This document shows, in pieces, positions 24,854 to 33,018 of a stretch of 64,000 bases of DNA. Positions within the stretch are counted from its first letter, which is position 1; the number at the start of each line of letters is the position of its first letter. The position numbers and the translations under genes were made by a program. Origin of the DNA: DATAQC01 sp038238185 (GTDB lineage: Bacteria; Actinomycetota; Acidimicrobiia; Acidimicrobiales; AC-14); contig JBBRXY010000001.1 in the NCBI GenBank assembly GCA_038238185.1, positions 27,161 through 91,160 of the forward strand, given 5' to 3'. The notes under the pieces were generated by a model that was not told the DNA's origin, did no database searches, and worked only from the letters and a program-made list of their open reading frames with translations.

Positions 24854-26658
24854 CAGCCCTCGTTGAGCATCGTCGGCGAGTGCAGCTTGCGCAGGGTCTT
24901 GCCCTTGCCCAGGTACATGTGCACGCCGCACGGCAGGCACGGGTCGAAGCTGCGGACCGCCCGCATGATGTCGATGCCCTTGAAGTGGGCCCGGTCGTTC
25001 TCCTCGAAGATCGGGGTGTTCTGCACGGCGTCCTCATAGGGCCCTGGCGTGCCGTAGACGTCGCGGGGGTTGGCGTTCCACGGCGTCGGCGGGTACGGGT
25101 GGTAGTTGGCGATCTTGCCGTCCTTGATCACCATGTGGTGGGACAGGACCCCCCGCACCGCCTCGGTGAACCCGCAGCCGATGGCCTCCTCAGGCACCTT
25201 GAAGGGCTCCCAGGTCTTGGTGTGGCCTGCCTTGACCTCTTCGAGGGCGGCCTGCACGAAGGTCAGGGCGGCGGCGGCCGCGTAGGCCTGGAAGTACGTG
25301 CGGGCCCGGTTGCGCTCGATGGCGTTGGACCACTTCGGGATCTTCCACTCGAAGGTGACTTCGGGCTTCAGGGCGGTGCGGGGCAGGTGGATCTGCACGC
25401 TCTTGCCCGTCGCCTTGATGTAGTTGGTGTTGACCAGGCCCGACAGCGCCGTCGACCACAGCCGGGCGATAGGACCGCCACCGGTGTCGATGGCGAGGTG
25501 CTCCTTGCCGTCGAACCAGCGGGGGGACATGACCCAGGAGTACTTGTCGTCGAAGTCGCGCTTCTGGGGCTGGGGGATGGTGTGTTGGTTCCAGGGATGG
25601 TTGCGGTCGATGGGGTTCCCGAGCGGGTCCTTGTCGACGAACATGGGCTGGTCTTCCCATCCGTCGTAGAAGCTGCTGCCCAGCAGGATGCGGATGCCGA
25701 CGTTGATCTTGACCAGGTCGTTGGTGACCAGCTTGCCGTCGACCACCACGCCGGGGGTCACGAACATCTTTCGACCCCAGTTGGTCATGTCCTTGTACTC
25801 GAAGTTGCAGTGCTCGGGGTCCTGGAAGGCCCCCCAGCACCCGAGCAGCACGCGACGGCGTCCGACCTCTTCGTAGCCGGGCATGGCCTCGTAGATGAAG
25901 TCGAAGAGATCGTCGTGCATGGGGACGACCTTCTTCATGAACTCCACGTAGCGCATGAGGCGGGTGTAGTAGTCGGTGAAGAGCTGGATGGTGGCGGTGG
26001 TGCCAACGCCACCCGGGTACAGCGTGGAGGGATGCACGTGGCGGCCCTCCATGAGGCAGAACATCTCCCGGGTGTAGCGACTCACGACCAGCGCCTCGCG
26101 ATAGAACTCGCCCGAGAACGGGTTGAGCGAGCGCATGATGTCGCCGATGGTGGCGTAGCCGTGGGACGCCGCGCCGGGGGCCTCGGTGGCGTTGGCCAGC
26201 TCCAACACGCCGGGGTTCGTCTCGGCCACCATCTTCTCGCAGAAGTCGACCCCGACCAGGTTCTCCTGGAAGATGTTGTGGTCGAACATGTACTCGGCGG
26301 CCTCGCCCAGGTTGACGATCCATTCTCCAAGGTGCGGCGGGCGCACCCCGTAAGCCATCTGCTGGGCGTAGCACGAGCACGTGGCGTGGTTGTCACCGCA
26401 GATGCCGCAGATGCGGCTGGTGATGAAGTGGGCGTCGCGAGGGTCCTTGCCCTTCATGAAGATCGAGTAGCCACGGAAGATCGACGAGGTCGAGTGGCAC
26501 TCCTCGACCCGGCCGGTGCCGAAGTTGATCTTGGTGTAGATCCCCAGGCTGCCCACGATGCGGGTAATGGGATCCCATGCCATCTCCACCAGGTCGTTGT
26601 CGGCACCTTTGGAGGCGGTTCTGGAAGCGGTGGTCCTTGAAGGCATGCGGGTTGCCAC
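24853..26658 (-). CDS. hhyL: [NiFe] hydrogenase large subunit, actinobacterial high-affinity type
   Basis: The catalytic subunit, 601 residues. The N-terminal ligand motif is RICGICGDNHATCS with Cys84 and Cys87, and the C-terminal motif is DPCLPCGVH with Cys574 and Cys577; these four cysteines hold the NiFe(CN)2CO centre. After His580 comes a 21-residue extension that the protease encoded at 20946-21434 would remove. The DPCLPCGVHMYLGKGK ending is as I recall for group 1h (hhySL) enzymes; group 1l cannot be excluded. It oxidises H2, at atmospheric levels in known members. GTG at 26658 follows AAGGGG; ATG at 26646 is the alternative. Confidence 0.95.
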   Translation of the reverse strand: MATRMPSRTTASRTASKGADNDLVEMAWDPITRIVGSLGIYTKINFGTGRVEECHSTSSIFRGYSIFMKGKDPRDAHFITSRICGICGDNHATCSCYAQQMAYGVRPPHLGEWIVNLGEAAEYMFDHNIFQENLVGVDFCEKMVAETNPGVLELANATEAPGAASHGYATIGDIMRSLNPFSGEFYREALVVSRYTREMFCLMEGRHVHPSTLYPGGVGTTATIQLFTDYYTRLMRYVEFMKKVVPMHDDLFDFIYEAMPGYEEVGRRRVLLGCWGAFQDPEHCNFEYKDMTNWGRKMFVTPGVVVDGKLVTNDLVKINVGIRILLGSSFYDGWEDQPMFVDKDPLGNPIDRNHPWNQHTIPQPQKRDFDDKYSWVMSPRWFDGKEHLAIDTGGGPIARLWSTALSGLVNTNYIKATGKSVQIHLPRTALKPEVTFEWKIPKWSNAIERNRARTYFQAYAAAAALTFVQAALEEVKAGHTKTWEPFKVPEEAIGCGFTEAVRGVLSHHMVIKDGKIANYHPYPPTPWNANPRDVYGTPGPYEDAVQNTPIFEENDRAHFKGIDIMRAVRSFDPCLPCGVHMYLGKGKTLRKLHSPTMLNEG

Positions 26659-26735
26659 GGTGACGTTCCCCTTCTGTCGAAATGATGAGATCAGGCAGCG
26701 GTGGGTGGACGACGGAGCTTCTGCGTGACCGTTGA

Positions 26736-27794
26736 CTAGCGCCACTCGCTCCGGTAGCCGGTGAGCAGCTTCTGGCCCTTCGTGCGCCACTTGGGCTCGG
26801 CGTCGACGGTCTTGGCTGTGATGTCGCGCAGGCCCCGGATGAGCGAGCCGTAGATGCCGCTGGCAGCCGTGGAGACCTTGCCGCCGGGTGGCTCGTCCAT
26901 GAACGGCATGAACTTGTCGGGGAACCCGGGCATCGTGCAGCCGATGCAGATGCCGCCCACGTTAGGACAGCCCCCGACCCCGTTGATCCAGCCCCGCTTG
27001 GGCACGTTGCACTTGACCACCGGCCCCCAGCAACCGAGTTTCACGATGCACTTTGGTGAGCCGTACTCGGTGGCGAAGTCGCCCTGCTCGTAGTAGCCGG
27101 CCCGGTCACAGCCCTCGTGCACCGTCGCCCCGAAGAGCCATTGCGGGCGCAGGGCCTCGTCGAGGGGGATGAGGGGGGCTTGGCCCGTGGCCATGTAGAG
27201 CAGGTAGAGAATGGTCTCGGACAGGTTGTCGGGGTGCACCGGACAGCCGGGCACGTTCACGATAGGAATGCCCGCCTTCGATTTCCAGCTCCAGCCCAGG
27301 TAGTCGGCGACCCCCATGGCTCCGGTGGGGTTGCCGGCCATGGCGTGGATGCCGCCGTAGGTGGCACAGGTTCCCGCCGCCAGTACCGCGGTGGCCTTCG
27401 GGGTGAGGCGGTCGAGCCACTCGGAGGTGGTCATGGGCTGGCCGGTAGCGGGGTCGTTGCCGAAACCGCACCAGTAGCCTTCGGTCTTGATGGCCTCGTT
27501 CGGGATCGATCCCTCGACAACCAGCACGAAGGGCTCGAGCTCGCCACGTTCGGCCTTGAAGAACCACTCGATGAAGTCGTCCGCCCCGCCGACGGGCCCG
27601 CATTCGAAGTCGATGAGAGGCCAGTGCACGGCGATCTTGGGCAGGCCGGGTAGGGCCTGCAGTGCGATCTCCTCGATGCTGGGCTGTGTGGCGGCCGTGA
27701 GGGCCACCGAGTCGCCGTCACAACTGAGCCCGGCGTTGATCCACAAAATGTGGATCACCGGTTCTTCCACTGGTGCCGCCTTGGCTGGAGCCAC
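26736..27794 (-). CDS. hhyS: [NiFe] hydrogenase small subunit with Asp at the proximal cluster
   Basis: The electron-transfer subunit, 352 residues, with three Fe-S clusters expected. The proximal-cluster motif is CDGD (Cys25-x-x-Asp28) rather than CxxC, followed by GTCATYGG and GCPVHP, so it has three Cys and one Asp as in actinobacterial-type enzymes. Medial and distal ligands lie in GCDRAG, GCWGPVVKC and CPNVGGICIGC. There is no Tat signal, so the enzyme matures in the cytoplasm. GTG at 27794 has AAGGGGG upstream; the longer frame is unlikely. hhyL begins 77 bases downstream. Confidence 0.95.
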   Translation of the reverse strand: MAPAKAAPVEEPVIHILWINAGLSCDGDSVALTAATQPSIEEIALQALPGLPKIAVHWPLIDFECGPVGGADDFIEWFFKAERGELEPFVLVVEGSIPNEAIKTEGYWCGFGNDPATGQPMTTSEWLDRLTPKATAVLAAGTCATYGGIHAMAGNPTGAMGVADYLGWSWKSKAGIPIVNVPGCPVHPDNLSETILYLLYMATGQAPLIPLDEALRPQWLFGATVHEGCDRAGYYEQGDFATEYGSPKCIVKLGCWGPVVKCNVPKRGWINGVGGCPNVGGICIGCTMPGFPDKFMPFMDEPPGGKVSTAASGIYGSLIRGLRDITAKTVDAEPKWRTKGQKLLTGYRSEWR

Positions 27795-28095
27795 GTGCCG
27801 GGTCCCCCTTCGTGTCGGGATGTCGGTTCGCCGGGCGCAGCCGTTCCGGGGCCGACGGACCCGAATGTGACCATGCCAGGCATGCCTTGGTGTCAGACCC
27901 CCGCTGGCGGCCGACTCGTACATCGTGACGCCTTTTCGCCCGGATGTCAGTATGGATCCTCGACAACTAGCTGACGAATGCCTACAGCGACCCGTTTAAC
28001 CCCAGTGAAATAGACCGGGCCGGATCACCGAATTATTCGTTGACGCGCGGACGGGTTCGTTCTACGGTGCCCGTGGAGCGACTGGAGGCGACGAA
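27795..28095. other. Intergenic region between hhyS and the divergent membrane-protein genes
   Basis: About 300 bases with no credible gene. The AT-richer centre (27,950-28,050) holds the plus-strand promoter at 28040-28068. On the minus strand I found no pair of -35/-10 elements with good spacing for hhyS, so that promoter may use another sigma factor or an activator; the leader ahead of hhyS could be over 100 bases. The divergent layout suggests shared control of the hydrogenase and the three membrane-protein genes. Confidence 0.5.
28040..28068 (+). promoter_or_regulatory. Promoter for the 28096-28915 genes
   Basis: TTGACG at 28040-28045 and TACGGT at 28063-28068 are separated by exactly 17 bases, the spacing for a housekeeping-type sigma factor. 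The start codon at 28096 is 28 bases further on, with GGAGG-like sequence (TGGAGGCG) between. It sits in the least GC-rich part of the intergenic region. Sequence evidence only. Confidence 0.6.
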
Positions 28096-28359
28096 ATGAG
28101 TACCGTCCTGACTGGCTGGTATGTCGGCTACGTGGTCGCGGCCGTGGTCATCGTCGTGGTCGTGGGCCTGGTGGGGTGGCTACTGGCCCTGGCCCGGCGC
28201 ATCGGCGTACAGGCCGCCGCCATCGTCGACGCCCTCGCCGACATCCGGGGAACCACCGCACCCATCCCCCTCGTCGGGAAGCTCAACCAGAAGCTCCTCC
28301 ATGTCGTGCAACAAGCCACCACCGCCCGAGTGGCGTTGCTCGGAGAGGAGCAGCCATGA
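28096..28359 (+). CDS. Small single-pass membrane protein
   Basis: An 87-residue protein: transmembrane helix at about residues 10-32 (VVAAVVIVVVVGLVGWLLAL), then a cytoplasmic helical part with ALADIRGTTAPIPLVGKLNQ. First gene of three that overlap by four bases each. TGGAGG precedes the ATG. The layout matches the protein at 18471-18734 across the hydrogenase genes. Probably a membrane component associated with the hydrogenase; inferred from location only. Confidence 0.75.
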   Translation: MSTVLTGWYVGYVVAAVVIVVVVGLVGWLLALARRIGVQAAAIVDALADIRGTTAPIPLVGKLNQKLLHVVQQATTARVALLGEEQP

Positions 28360-28664
28360 CGGCCCTGGCATCGGAGCACATCACCTTCTGGTGGCTCACC
28401 CTGGGCCTCGGAGTGGTCGTGGCCTCGGCGGTGATCCTGCTCCTGCAACTGCTTGTCACCTTCGTCAAGGACATCGACGCCTCGGTCAGCGCCGCCTGGG
28501 AGCAGGCGGGGGGCGTGGCCACCCAGACCTTCGCTCTGGGGATGCTCAACGACACCCTGAAGATGGCCGAGGCCCTGCGCGACGAGACCGGCCGCCACGC
28601 CGAGGCCCTCTCGGGCCTGAGAGCAGGGGGCCGCCGATCCGTTCAAGCACGGAGCCGGTCGTGA
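28356..28664 (+). CDS. Small single-pass membrane protein
   Basis: A 102-residue protein: transmembrane helix at about residues 8-36 (FWWLTLGLGVVVASAVILLL), followed by an amphipathic helical region (VTFVKDIDASVSAAWEQAGG) and a basic tail. ATG overlaps the previous stop (ATGA) and its own stop overlaps the next GTG (GTGA). The charged region directly after the helix suggests peripheral contact with a partner. No named family. Confidence 0.75.
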   Translation: MTALASEHITFWWLTLGLGVVVASAVILLLQLLVTFVKDIDASVSAAWEQAGGVATQTFALGMLNDTLKMAEALRDETGRHAEALSGLRAGGRRSVQARSRS

Positions 28665-28915
28665 CCCTTCGAGTGGCCCTCACCGTCGGCGAGATCCTGC
28701 TCCTCGTCCTGGTTCTCGCCTACTTCCTGCGCATGCTCACCAAGCTGTTGGCCCACGTCGGCGGCACCCTCCAGCACATCGCCGACGGCGTCCGGGCCAT
28801 CGAAGGTCACTGCGGGATCATCGGGCCGGGCGCCGACCAGATCAACCTGGTACTCGGTGAAGCGGCCGCCAACCTTCAGCAGGCCGCAGTCGCCACTGAG
28901 GCGCTCGCCAACTGA
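28661..28915 (+). CDS. Small single-pass membrane protein
   Basis: An 84-residue protein: membrane helix at about residues 4-26 (LTVGEILLLVLVLAYFL), then a helical domain with LQHIADGVRAIEGHCGIIGP and QINLVLGEAAANL. The RAI motif, glycine turn and following helix resemble residues 25-80 of the protein at 17837-18442, suggesting a common ancestor. GTG start overlaps the upstream stop. Third gene of the divergent membrane-protein operon. Confidence 0.72.
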   Translation: MTLRVALTVGEILLLVLVLAYFLRMLTKLLAHVGGTLQHIADGVRAIEGHCGIIGPGADQINLVLGEAAANLQQAAVATEALAN

Positions 28916-29319
28916 GGTCTGGGACTAGGTCCCGCGCTCAGCGTCGCCGCCCGCAGCTCCAGGGTCGATGCTCGCCGCCGAGCGGGGGTCCGAGGTGCCC
29001 ACTGGCGCTTCTCCTTCGGTGCGGGGATGTGTGGCGTGAGTTTCGGATCTCCTCTCCCCGAATGTTCCCCGACATCGGGGGGTCATTAAACCAATTTGTG
29101 TGCGCTCGACGGCCTATTACTTTTAGCTATATGACAGGGGCCTACAGGTGTCCGGATCCAAGTTGCGGCGAGTCGCCGGCTTCCGTAACGGGCGGCGTCC
29201 TGGTGGGTCGTCGACGTCGACCCTCACATCGGCGGGTCGAGAAGGGAACCAGGAGCCAGGGCAGGGCGTTCTGACCCGGTAGCTTCCGACTGCGCCGCGG
29301 TTGGAAACGAGGAGGGGTG
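28916..29319. other. Intergenic region upstream of the peroxidase gene
   Basis: About 400 bases without a credible gene. Directly after the membrane-protein operon there is a short dyad, GGGAC-TAG-GTCCC (near 28921-28933), that could be part of a terminator. Around 29,080-29,145 the sequence becomes AT-rich (TTAAACCAATTTGTG, ACTTTTAGCTATATGAC), the lowest GC in this part of the window, and probably contains the promoter for the peroxidase gene; I could not settle on one -35/-10 pair. Confidence 0.4.
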
Positions 29320-30921
29320 ATGGACGACGATCCTGGCCGAGCAGCCGGCTGTCCCATGAGCCGGCGAGGATTTCTGAGAGGGATGGGTGCGGCCGCGGCT
29401 GCGTCGGCGGTGACGGTGGGCCCGGGACGTGGGAGCGCGGCCCTGGCTGCCACCGCGACGTCGTCGCCGACGCGGGCGCCGTCTTCGGCGACCTTCGGCC
29501 GGATGTTCCCGACCCTGCCCCCGTTCGCCACGCCCGGCGCGCCGCTCACCGCCGCTTTGATGGACATCGGCCGACCGGGTGGCCTGCTCGATGCCCGCGA
29601 CGATCTGTCGGCCGGCCCGACCGCTCTAATCACCGATCCCGCCTTGCGGCTGAACAACCCCGACAACCCCACCGCCACCGCGGGCGCGACGTTCATGGGT
29701 CAGTTCTTCGACCACGACGTCACCTTCGACTTCGGGTCGGCCCTCGGCGTACCCAGCGAGCCGACGCTAGCGTCGAACGGGCGTACCCCGAGGCTCGATC
29801 TCGACACCGTCTACGGATCGGGGCCCATCGCCTCGCCCCAGCTCTACGACCCCGCCGACCGGGCCAAGCTCAAGATCGAGAGCGGCGGGCGGTTCGAGGA
29901 CCTGCCCCGCGCCGGCGACCTGACGGCGATCATCGGCGACCCTCGCAACGACGAGAACCTCATCATCGCCGGGCTGCAGTGCGCCTTCATCATGTTCCAC
30001 AACCGCGTCGTCGATCTCGTCCGCAGCGATCGGAACAACCGCCTGGGGGCTGGGAGCGGTAGCGACTTCGACCGGGCCCGGCGTCTAACCACGTGGCACT
30101 ACCAGTGGCTGCTCGTGCACGAGTTCCTTCCCCGGTTCGTCGGCCAGGAGATGGTCGATCGAGTGCTGGTCAGGGGAGGGCGGAAGTTCTACCGGCCCGA
30201 CAGTGCCTTCATTCCTGTCGAGTTCCAGACGGGCGCCTACCGCTTCGGACACAGCATGGTGCGGCCGTCCTACCGGGTGAACCTGAAGGGAAATCCCGGG
30301 GAGACGGCGTTCTTCGGGTTCATCTTCGACCCCACGCTCGGAGACGTGCCCGATCCCGACGACCTGGTCGGCGGCTGTCGGGCGCCCCGACGCTTCATCG
30401 GATGGCAGACGTTCTTCGACTTCGGCGACGGGCAGGTCAAGAACAACAAGCTGATCGACACTCTTCTGTCGACGCCGTTGTTCACGCTCCCACTCTCGGC
30501 CATCGCCAGCCGCGACCAGCCCCAGGTACTGGCCCAGCGCACGCTGCTGCGCCACGTCACCTGGTCGATGCCTTCGGGTCAGCGCATCGCCCGCAAGATG
30601 GGCGTCGCTCCCCTGGCCACCGCCGACCTCTCGGAGCTGACTCCGTACGGGCTCGGCCTCGATGCCAGCACGCCGCTGTTCTATTACGTCTTGAAGGAGG
30701 CCCAGCTCACCCAGGGCGGGCTGCACCTGGGCGAGGTGGGTGGGCGCATCGTGGCCGAGGTCTTCGTCGGGATGCTCCAGCTCGACGCTCAGTCGTACCT
30801 CAAGAATCGACCGGGGTGGCGACCCACGCTGCCGACGAGAACCGGTCAGGTGACCCGGGACTTCCACATGGTCGACCTCCTCACGCTGGCCGGCGTCGAC
30901 CCCGCGAGCAGGGGCCAATAG
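29320..30921 (+). CDS. Tat-exported animal-type haem peroxidase
   Basis: A 533-residue protein of the An_peroxidase (peroxidase-cyclooxygenase) superfamily. The N-terminus has the twin-arginine signal SRRGFLRGMGAAAAA, so the protein is exported folded. The distal-haem motif is GQFFDHDVTFD with the catalytic His in DHD, and AYRFGHSMVRPSY has the proximal His; LDLDTVYGSGP corresponds to the calcium-loop region of the family. It uses peroxide to oxidise halides or organic substrates outside the membrane. GAGGAGG lies four bases before the ATG at 29320; the GTG one codon earlier is too close. hemQ follows. Confidence 0.9.
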   Translation: MDDDPGRAAGCPMSRRGFLRGMGAAAAASAVTVGPGRGSAALAATATSSPTRAPSSATFGRMFPTLPPFATPGAPLTAALMDIGRPGGLLDARDDLSAGPTALITDPALRLNNPDNPTATAGATFMGQFFDHDVTFDFGSALGVPSEPTLASNGRTPRLDLDTVYGSGPIASPQLYDPADRAKLKIESGGRFEDLPRAGDLTAIIGDPRNDENLIIAGLQCAFIMFHNRVVDLVRSDRNNRLGAGSGSDFDRARRLTTWHYQWLLVHEFLPRFVGQEMVDRVLVRGGRKFYRPDSAFIPVEFQTGAYRFGHSMVRPSYRVNLKGNPGETAFFGFIFDPTLGDVPDPDDLVGGCRAPRRFIGWQTFFDFGDGQVKNNKLIDTLLSTPLFTLPLSAIASRDQPQVLAQRTLLRHVTWSMPSGQRIARKMGVAPLATADLSELTPYGLGLDASTPLFYYVLKEAQLTQGGLHLGEVGGRIVAEVFVGMLQLDAQSYLKNRPGWRPTLPTRTGQVTRDFHMVDLLTLAGVDPASRGQ

Positions 30922-30944
30922 ACTCGCCGGGTGAGCGAGGTGCG

Positions 30945-31634
30945 GTGTCCGACCTGGGTTCGGTGACCCTGTCCCAGGGCTGGGCTGTGCTCCACCTGTT
31001 CTGGCGCGTCGGACCGGCGGCTGATCCCGAGGCCATCGCCGCCGCCGTCAAGGCCTGCCAGGGCGACGACCATCAAGTGGTGTCGTTTGTGGTTCTCGGG
31101 CACAAGGCCGACATCGCCACCATGGCCCTGGGTCCCGACCTGTGGCGCCTGCACCGGCTCCAGGCCGAGTTGATCGCCGCCGGGCTCGACCTCACCGCCT
31201 CCTATCTCTCGCTCACCGAGGTTTCCGAGTACGCCAAGGGGATGCCCCCCGAGCGTCTCGAACCGCGGCTGCACCCCCAGCTGCCTCCCGCCGGCAAGCC
31301 GGTGGTGTGCTTCTACCCGATGTCCAAGCGACGCGAAACTATGGGCAACTGGTACGCGCTCCCCTACGAGGACCGTGAGCGCCTCATGTTCGGCCACGGC
31401 AAGAAGGCCCGGGAGTTCAGCGGCCGGGTCGTGCAACTGGTCACCGGCTCCACCGGCCTCGACGACTGGGAGTGGGCCGTCACCCTGTTCGCCGACGACG
31501 TGATGGCCATCAAGGCGTGCGTCCACGAACTGCGCTTCGACGAGGCATCGTCGATCTACGCCGAGTTCGGTCCGTTCCTCGTCGGCCTCGTGGTCCCCAT
31601 CGAAGACGCCCTCCACCGCATCGGTTTGGGCTGA
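30945..31634 (+). CDS. hemQ: Coproheme decarboxylase HemQ (chlorite-dismutase family)
   Basis: A 229-residue protein of the HemQ type. FYPMSKRRETMGNWYALPYE and RLMFGHGKKAREFSGRV contain the family's catalytic tyrosine region and haem-ligand histidine; TGSTGLDDWEWAVTLF and EASSIYAEFGPF complete the ferredoxin-like fold. It makes haem b by oxidative decarboxylation of coproheme in the coproporphyrin pathway used by actinobacteria and Firmicutes. GTG at 30945 is the first start after the peroxidase gene in frame, 23 bases beyond its stop. Next to a haem peroxidase, it may help meet haem demand, although hemQ is essential anyway. Confidence 0.92.
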   Translation: MSDLGSVTLSQGWAVLHLFWRVGPAADPEAIAAAVKACQGDDHQVVSFVVLGHKADIATMALGPDLWRLHRLQAELIAAGLDLTASYLSLTEVSEYAKGMPPERLEPRLHPQLPPAGKPVVCFYPMSKRRETMGNWYALPYEDRERLMFGHGKKAREFSGRVVQLVTGSTGLDDWEWAVTLFADDVMAIKACVHELRFDEASSIYAEFGPFLVGLVVPIEDALHRIGLG

Positions 31635-32141
31635 GCGGTACAGGCTGGGCCCGTCGACGCTGTGCCCGTCGAGGCTGAGCCCTTGAGGCTGTGCCTCGGC
31701 GAACAGCCGGTCGCGGATGGGATCGATCACGCCCATGATCTCGGCGCCGACTTCGGGATTGTTGAGTACGCCTGCGGCCTCCCTGAGAGGCTGGACTCGG
31801 ATGGGGGACAATGCAAGCGATCTCGCGAAAGCACCGTCCGCGTCAGACAGGTTGCGCCGCCGCGACAACGACTCTCGCCGCGAACACCGGCTCGGTCGTC
31901 AGCCGGCGCCCGGTGATCCGAGAGGTCGCGCTTCGACCACGAGCGCGGTCATCGAGCCCGTGACCGCGCCCGACCCGAGCGGGCCTCCGGGGGCACCGTC
32001 GTCGTCGCCGCGGAGTCGAGGCCGGGTGCAATCCTGCCGAGGGAGGCATCCGCCGTTCCGGGGAGCGCAGCTCAACTCTCAACGATCGACGACGCCGGTA
32101 ACCTGATCCGGTGACCTGCCGGCCGACGCTCGAAGACGCCC
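31635..32141. other. Intergenic region hemQ-larE
   Basis: About 500 bases. The first 60 contain imperfect tandem copies of a GCCCGTCGAGGCTG-like word (31,640-31,695). The minus strand over 31,650-31,868 encodes a protein-like stretch (REAAGVLNNPEVGAEIMGVI) but runs without a stop into antisense of hemQ, so it may be a remnant rather than a gene. The rest, up to 32,141, shows nothing I can support. A promoter for larE is expected but not recognised. Confidence 0.35.
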
Positions 32142-33002
32142 ATGGGTGACCTGGAGCGGCTGAGGCTGCGGCTGCGTGAGATCGGGCGGGTGACCGTCGC
32201 CTTCAGTGGCGGTGCCGACTCGGCTCTCGTGGCGTGGGTGGCCAACGACACCCTCGGGGCGGCCGGGGCCCATGCGGTAACGGCCGTGTCGGCCTCCCTC
32301 GCCGACAGCGAACGCCTCGACTGTGCCGCCCTGGCCGGGGAGTGGGGCCTGCGGTGGACGGCGGTGGAGACCGACGAGCTCGAACGCCCCGACTACGTGG
32401 CCAACGGCGGCGACCGATGCTTCCACTGCAAGTCCGCTCTGCTCGATGCCCTCGTCCCCCTTGCCGAGGCCGAGGGGGCCACGGTGGTGCTGGGCACGAA
32501 CCTCGACGACCTCGGTGACCACCGCCCCGGCCAGCAGGCGGCCGCGGCGAGAGGAGCGGCGTTCCCCTTGGTCGACGCCGGCTTCACCAAGGCCGACGTG
32601 CGGGAGACATCCCGGGCCCTCGGCCTGCGCACCTGGGACAAGCCCGCCGCCGCCTGCCTGGCCTCGCGTGTTCCTTATGGCACGCCGGTCACCGTCACCA
32701 CGCTCGCCACGGTGGGCCGCGCCGAGCGGGCCCTGCGGGCCCTCGGGTTCGCCCAGGTGCGGGTGCGCCACTACGGCGACCTGGCCCGCGTCGAAGTGGA
32801 GACCGGTGACCTGAAAGCGGTGGTGGAACGACGCGGCGACGTCGTCGACGCCGTCCGGGGGGCCGGTTACCGCTATGTGACTCTCGATCTCGAGGGCTTC
32901 CGGTCCGGCAATCTCAACGATGCCCTCGGGCTCGCCGCCTTCGAGAACGGCGACCTCGCCCACGTCGCCGGTCGTCCGAGTGGACGGGGACCGTCGACAT
33001 GA
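32142..33002 (+). CDS. larE: ATP-dependent sacrificial sulfur transferase LarE
   Basis: A 286-residue PP-loop ATPase: SGGADS at residues 22-27 is the pyrophosphatase P-loop, and RCFHCKSALLDALV and LGTNLDDLGDHRPGQQAA are typical of LarE. The sacrificial cysteine that donates its sulfur is present at about residue 172 in KPAAACLASRVPYGTP. LarE converts the nicotinic-acid-derived precursor into the pincer ligand of the nickel-pincer cofactor (lactate racemase and relatives). larB and larC are not in the window. The ATG start leaves a normal-length protein. Confidence 0.92.
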   Translation: MGDLERLRLRLREIGRVTVAFSGGADSALVAWVANDTLGAAGAHAVTAVSASLADSERLDCAALAGEWGLRWTAVETDELERPDYVANGGDRCFHCKSALLDALVPLAEAEGATVVLGTNLDDLGDHRPGQQAAAARGAAFPLVDAGFTKADVRETSRALGLRTWDKPAAACLASRVPYGTPVTVTTLATVGRAERALRALGFAQVRVRHYGDLARVEVETGDLKAVVERRGDVVDAVRGAGYRYVTLDLEGFRSGNLNDALGLAAFENGDLAHVAGRPSGRGPST

Positions 33003-33018
33003 CAAAGCTTCGGGTCTG

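Noticed and set aside
31662..31916. Plus-strand frame of 84 codons between hemQ and larE
   Set aside because: No ribosome-binding site or motif and poor composition; the opposite strand looks more protein-like.
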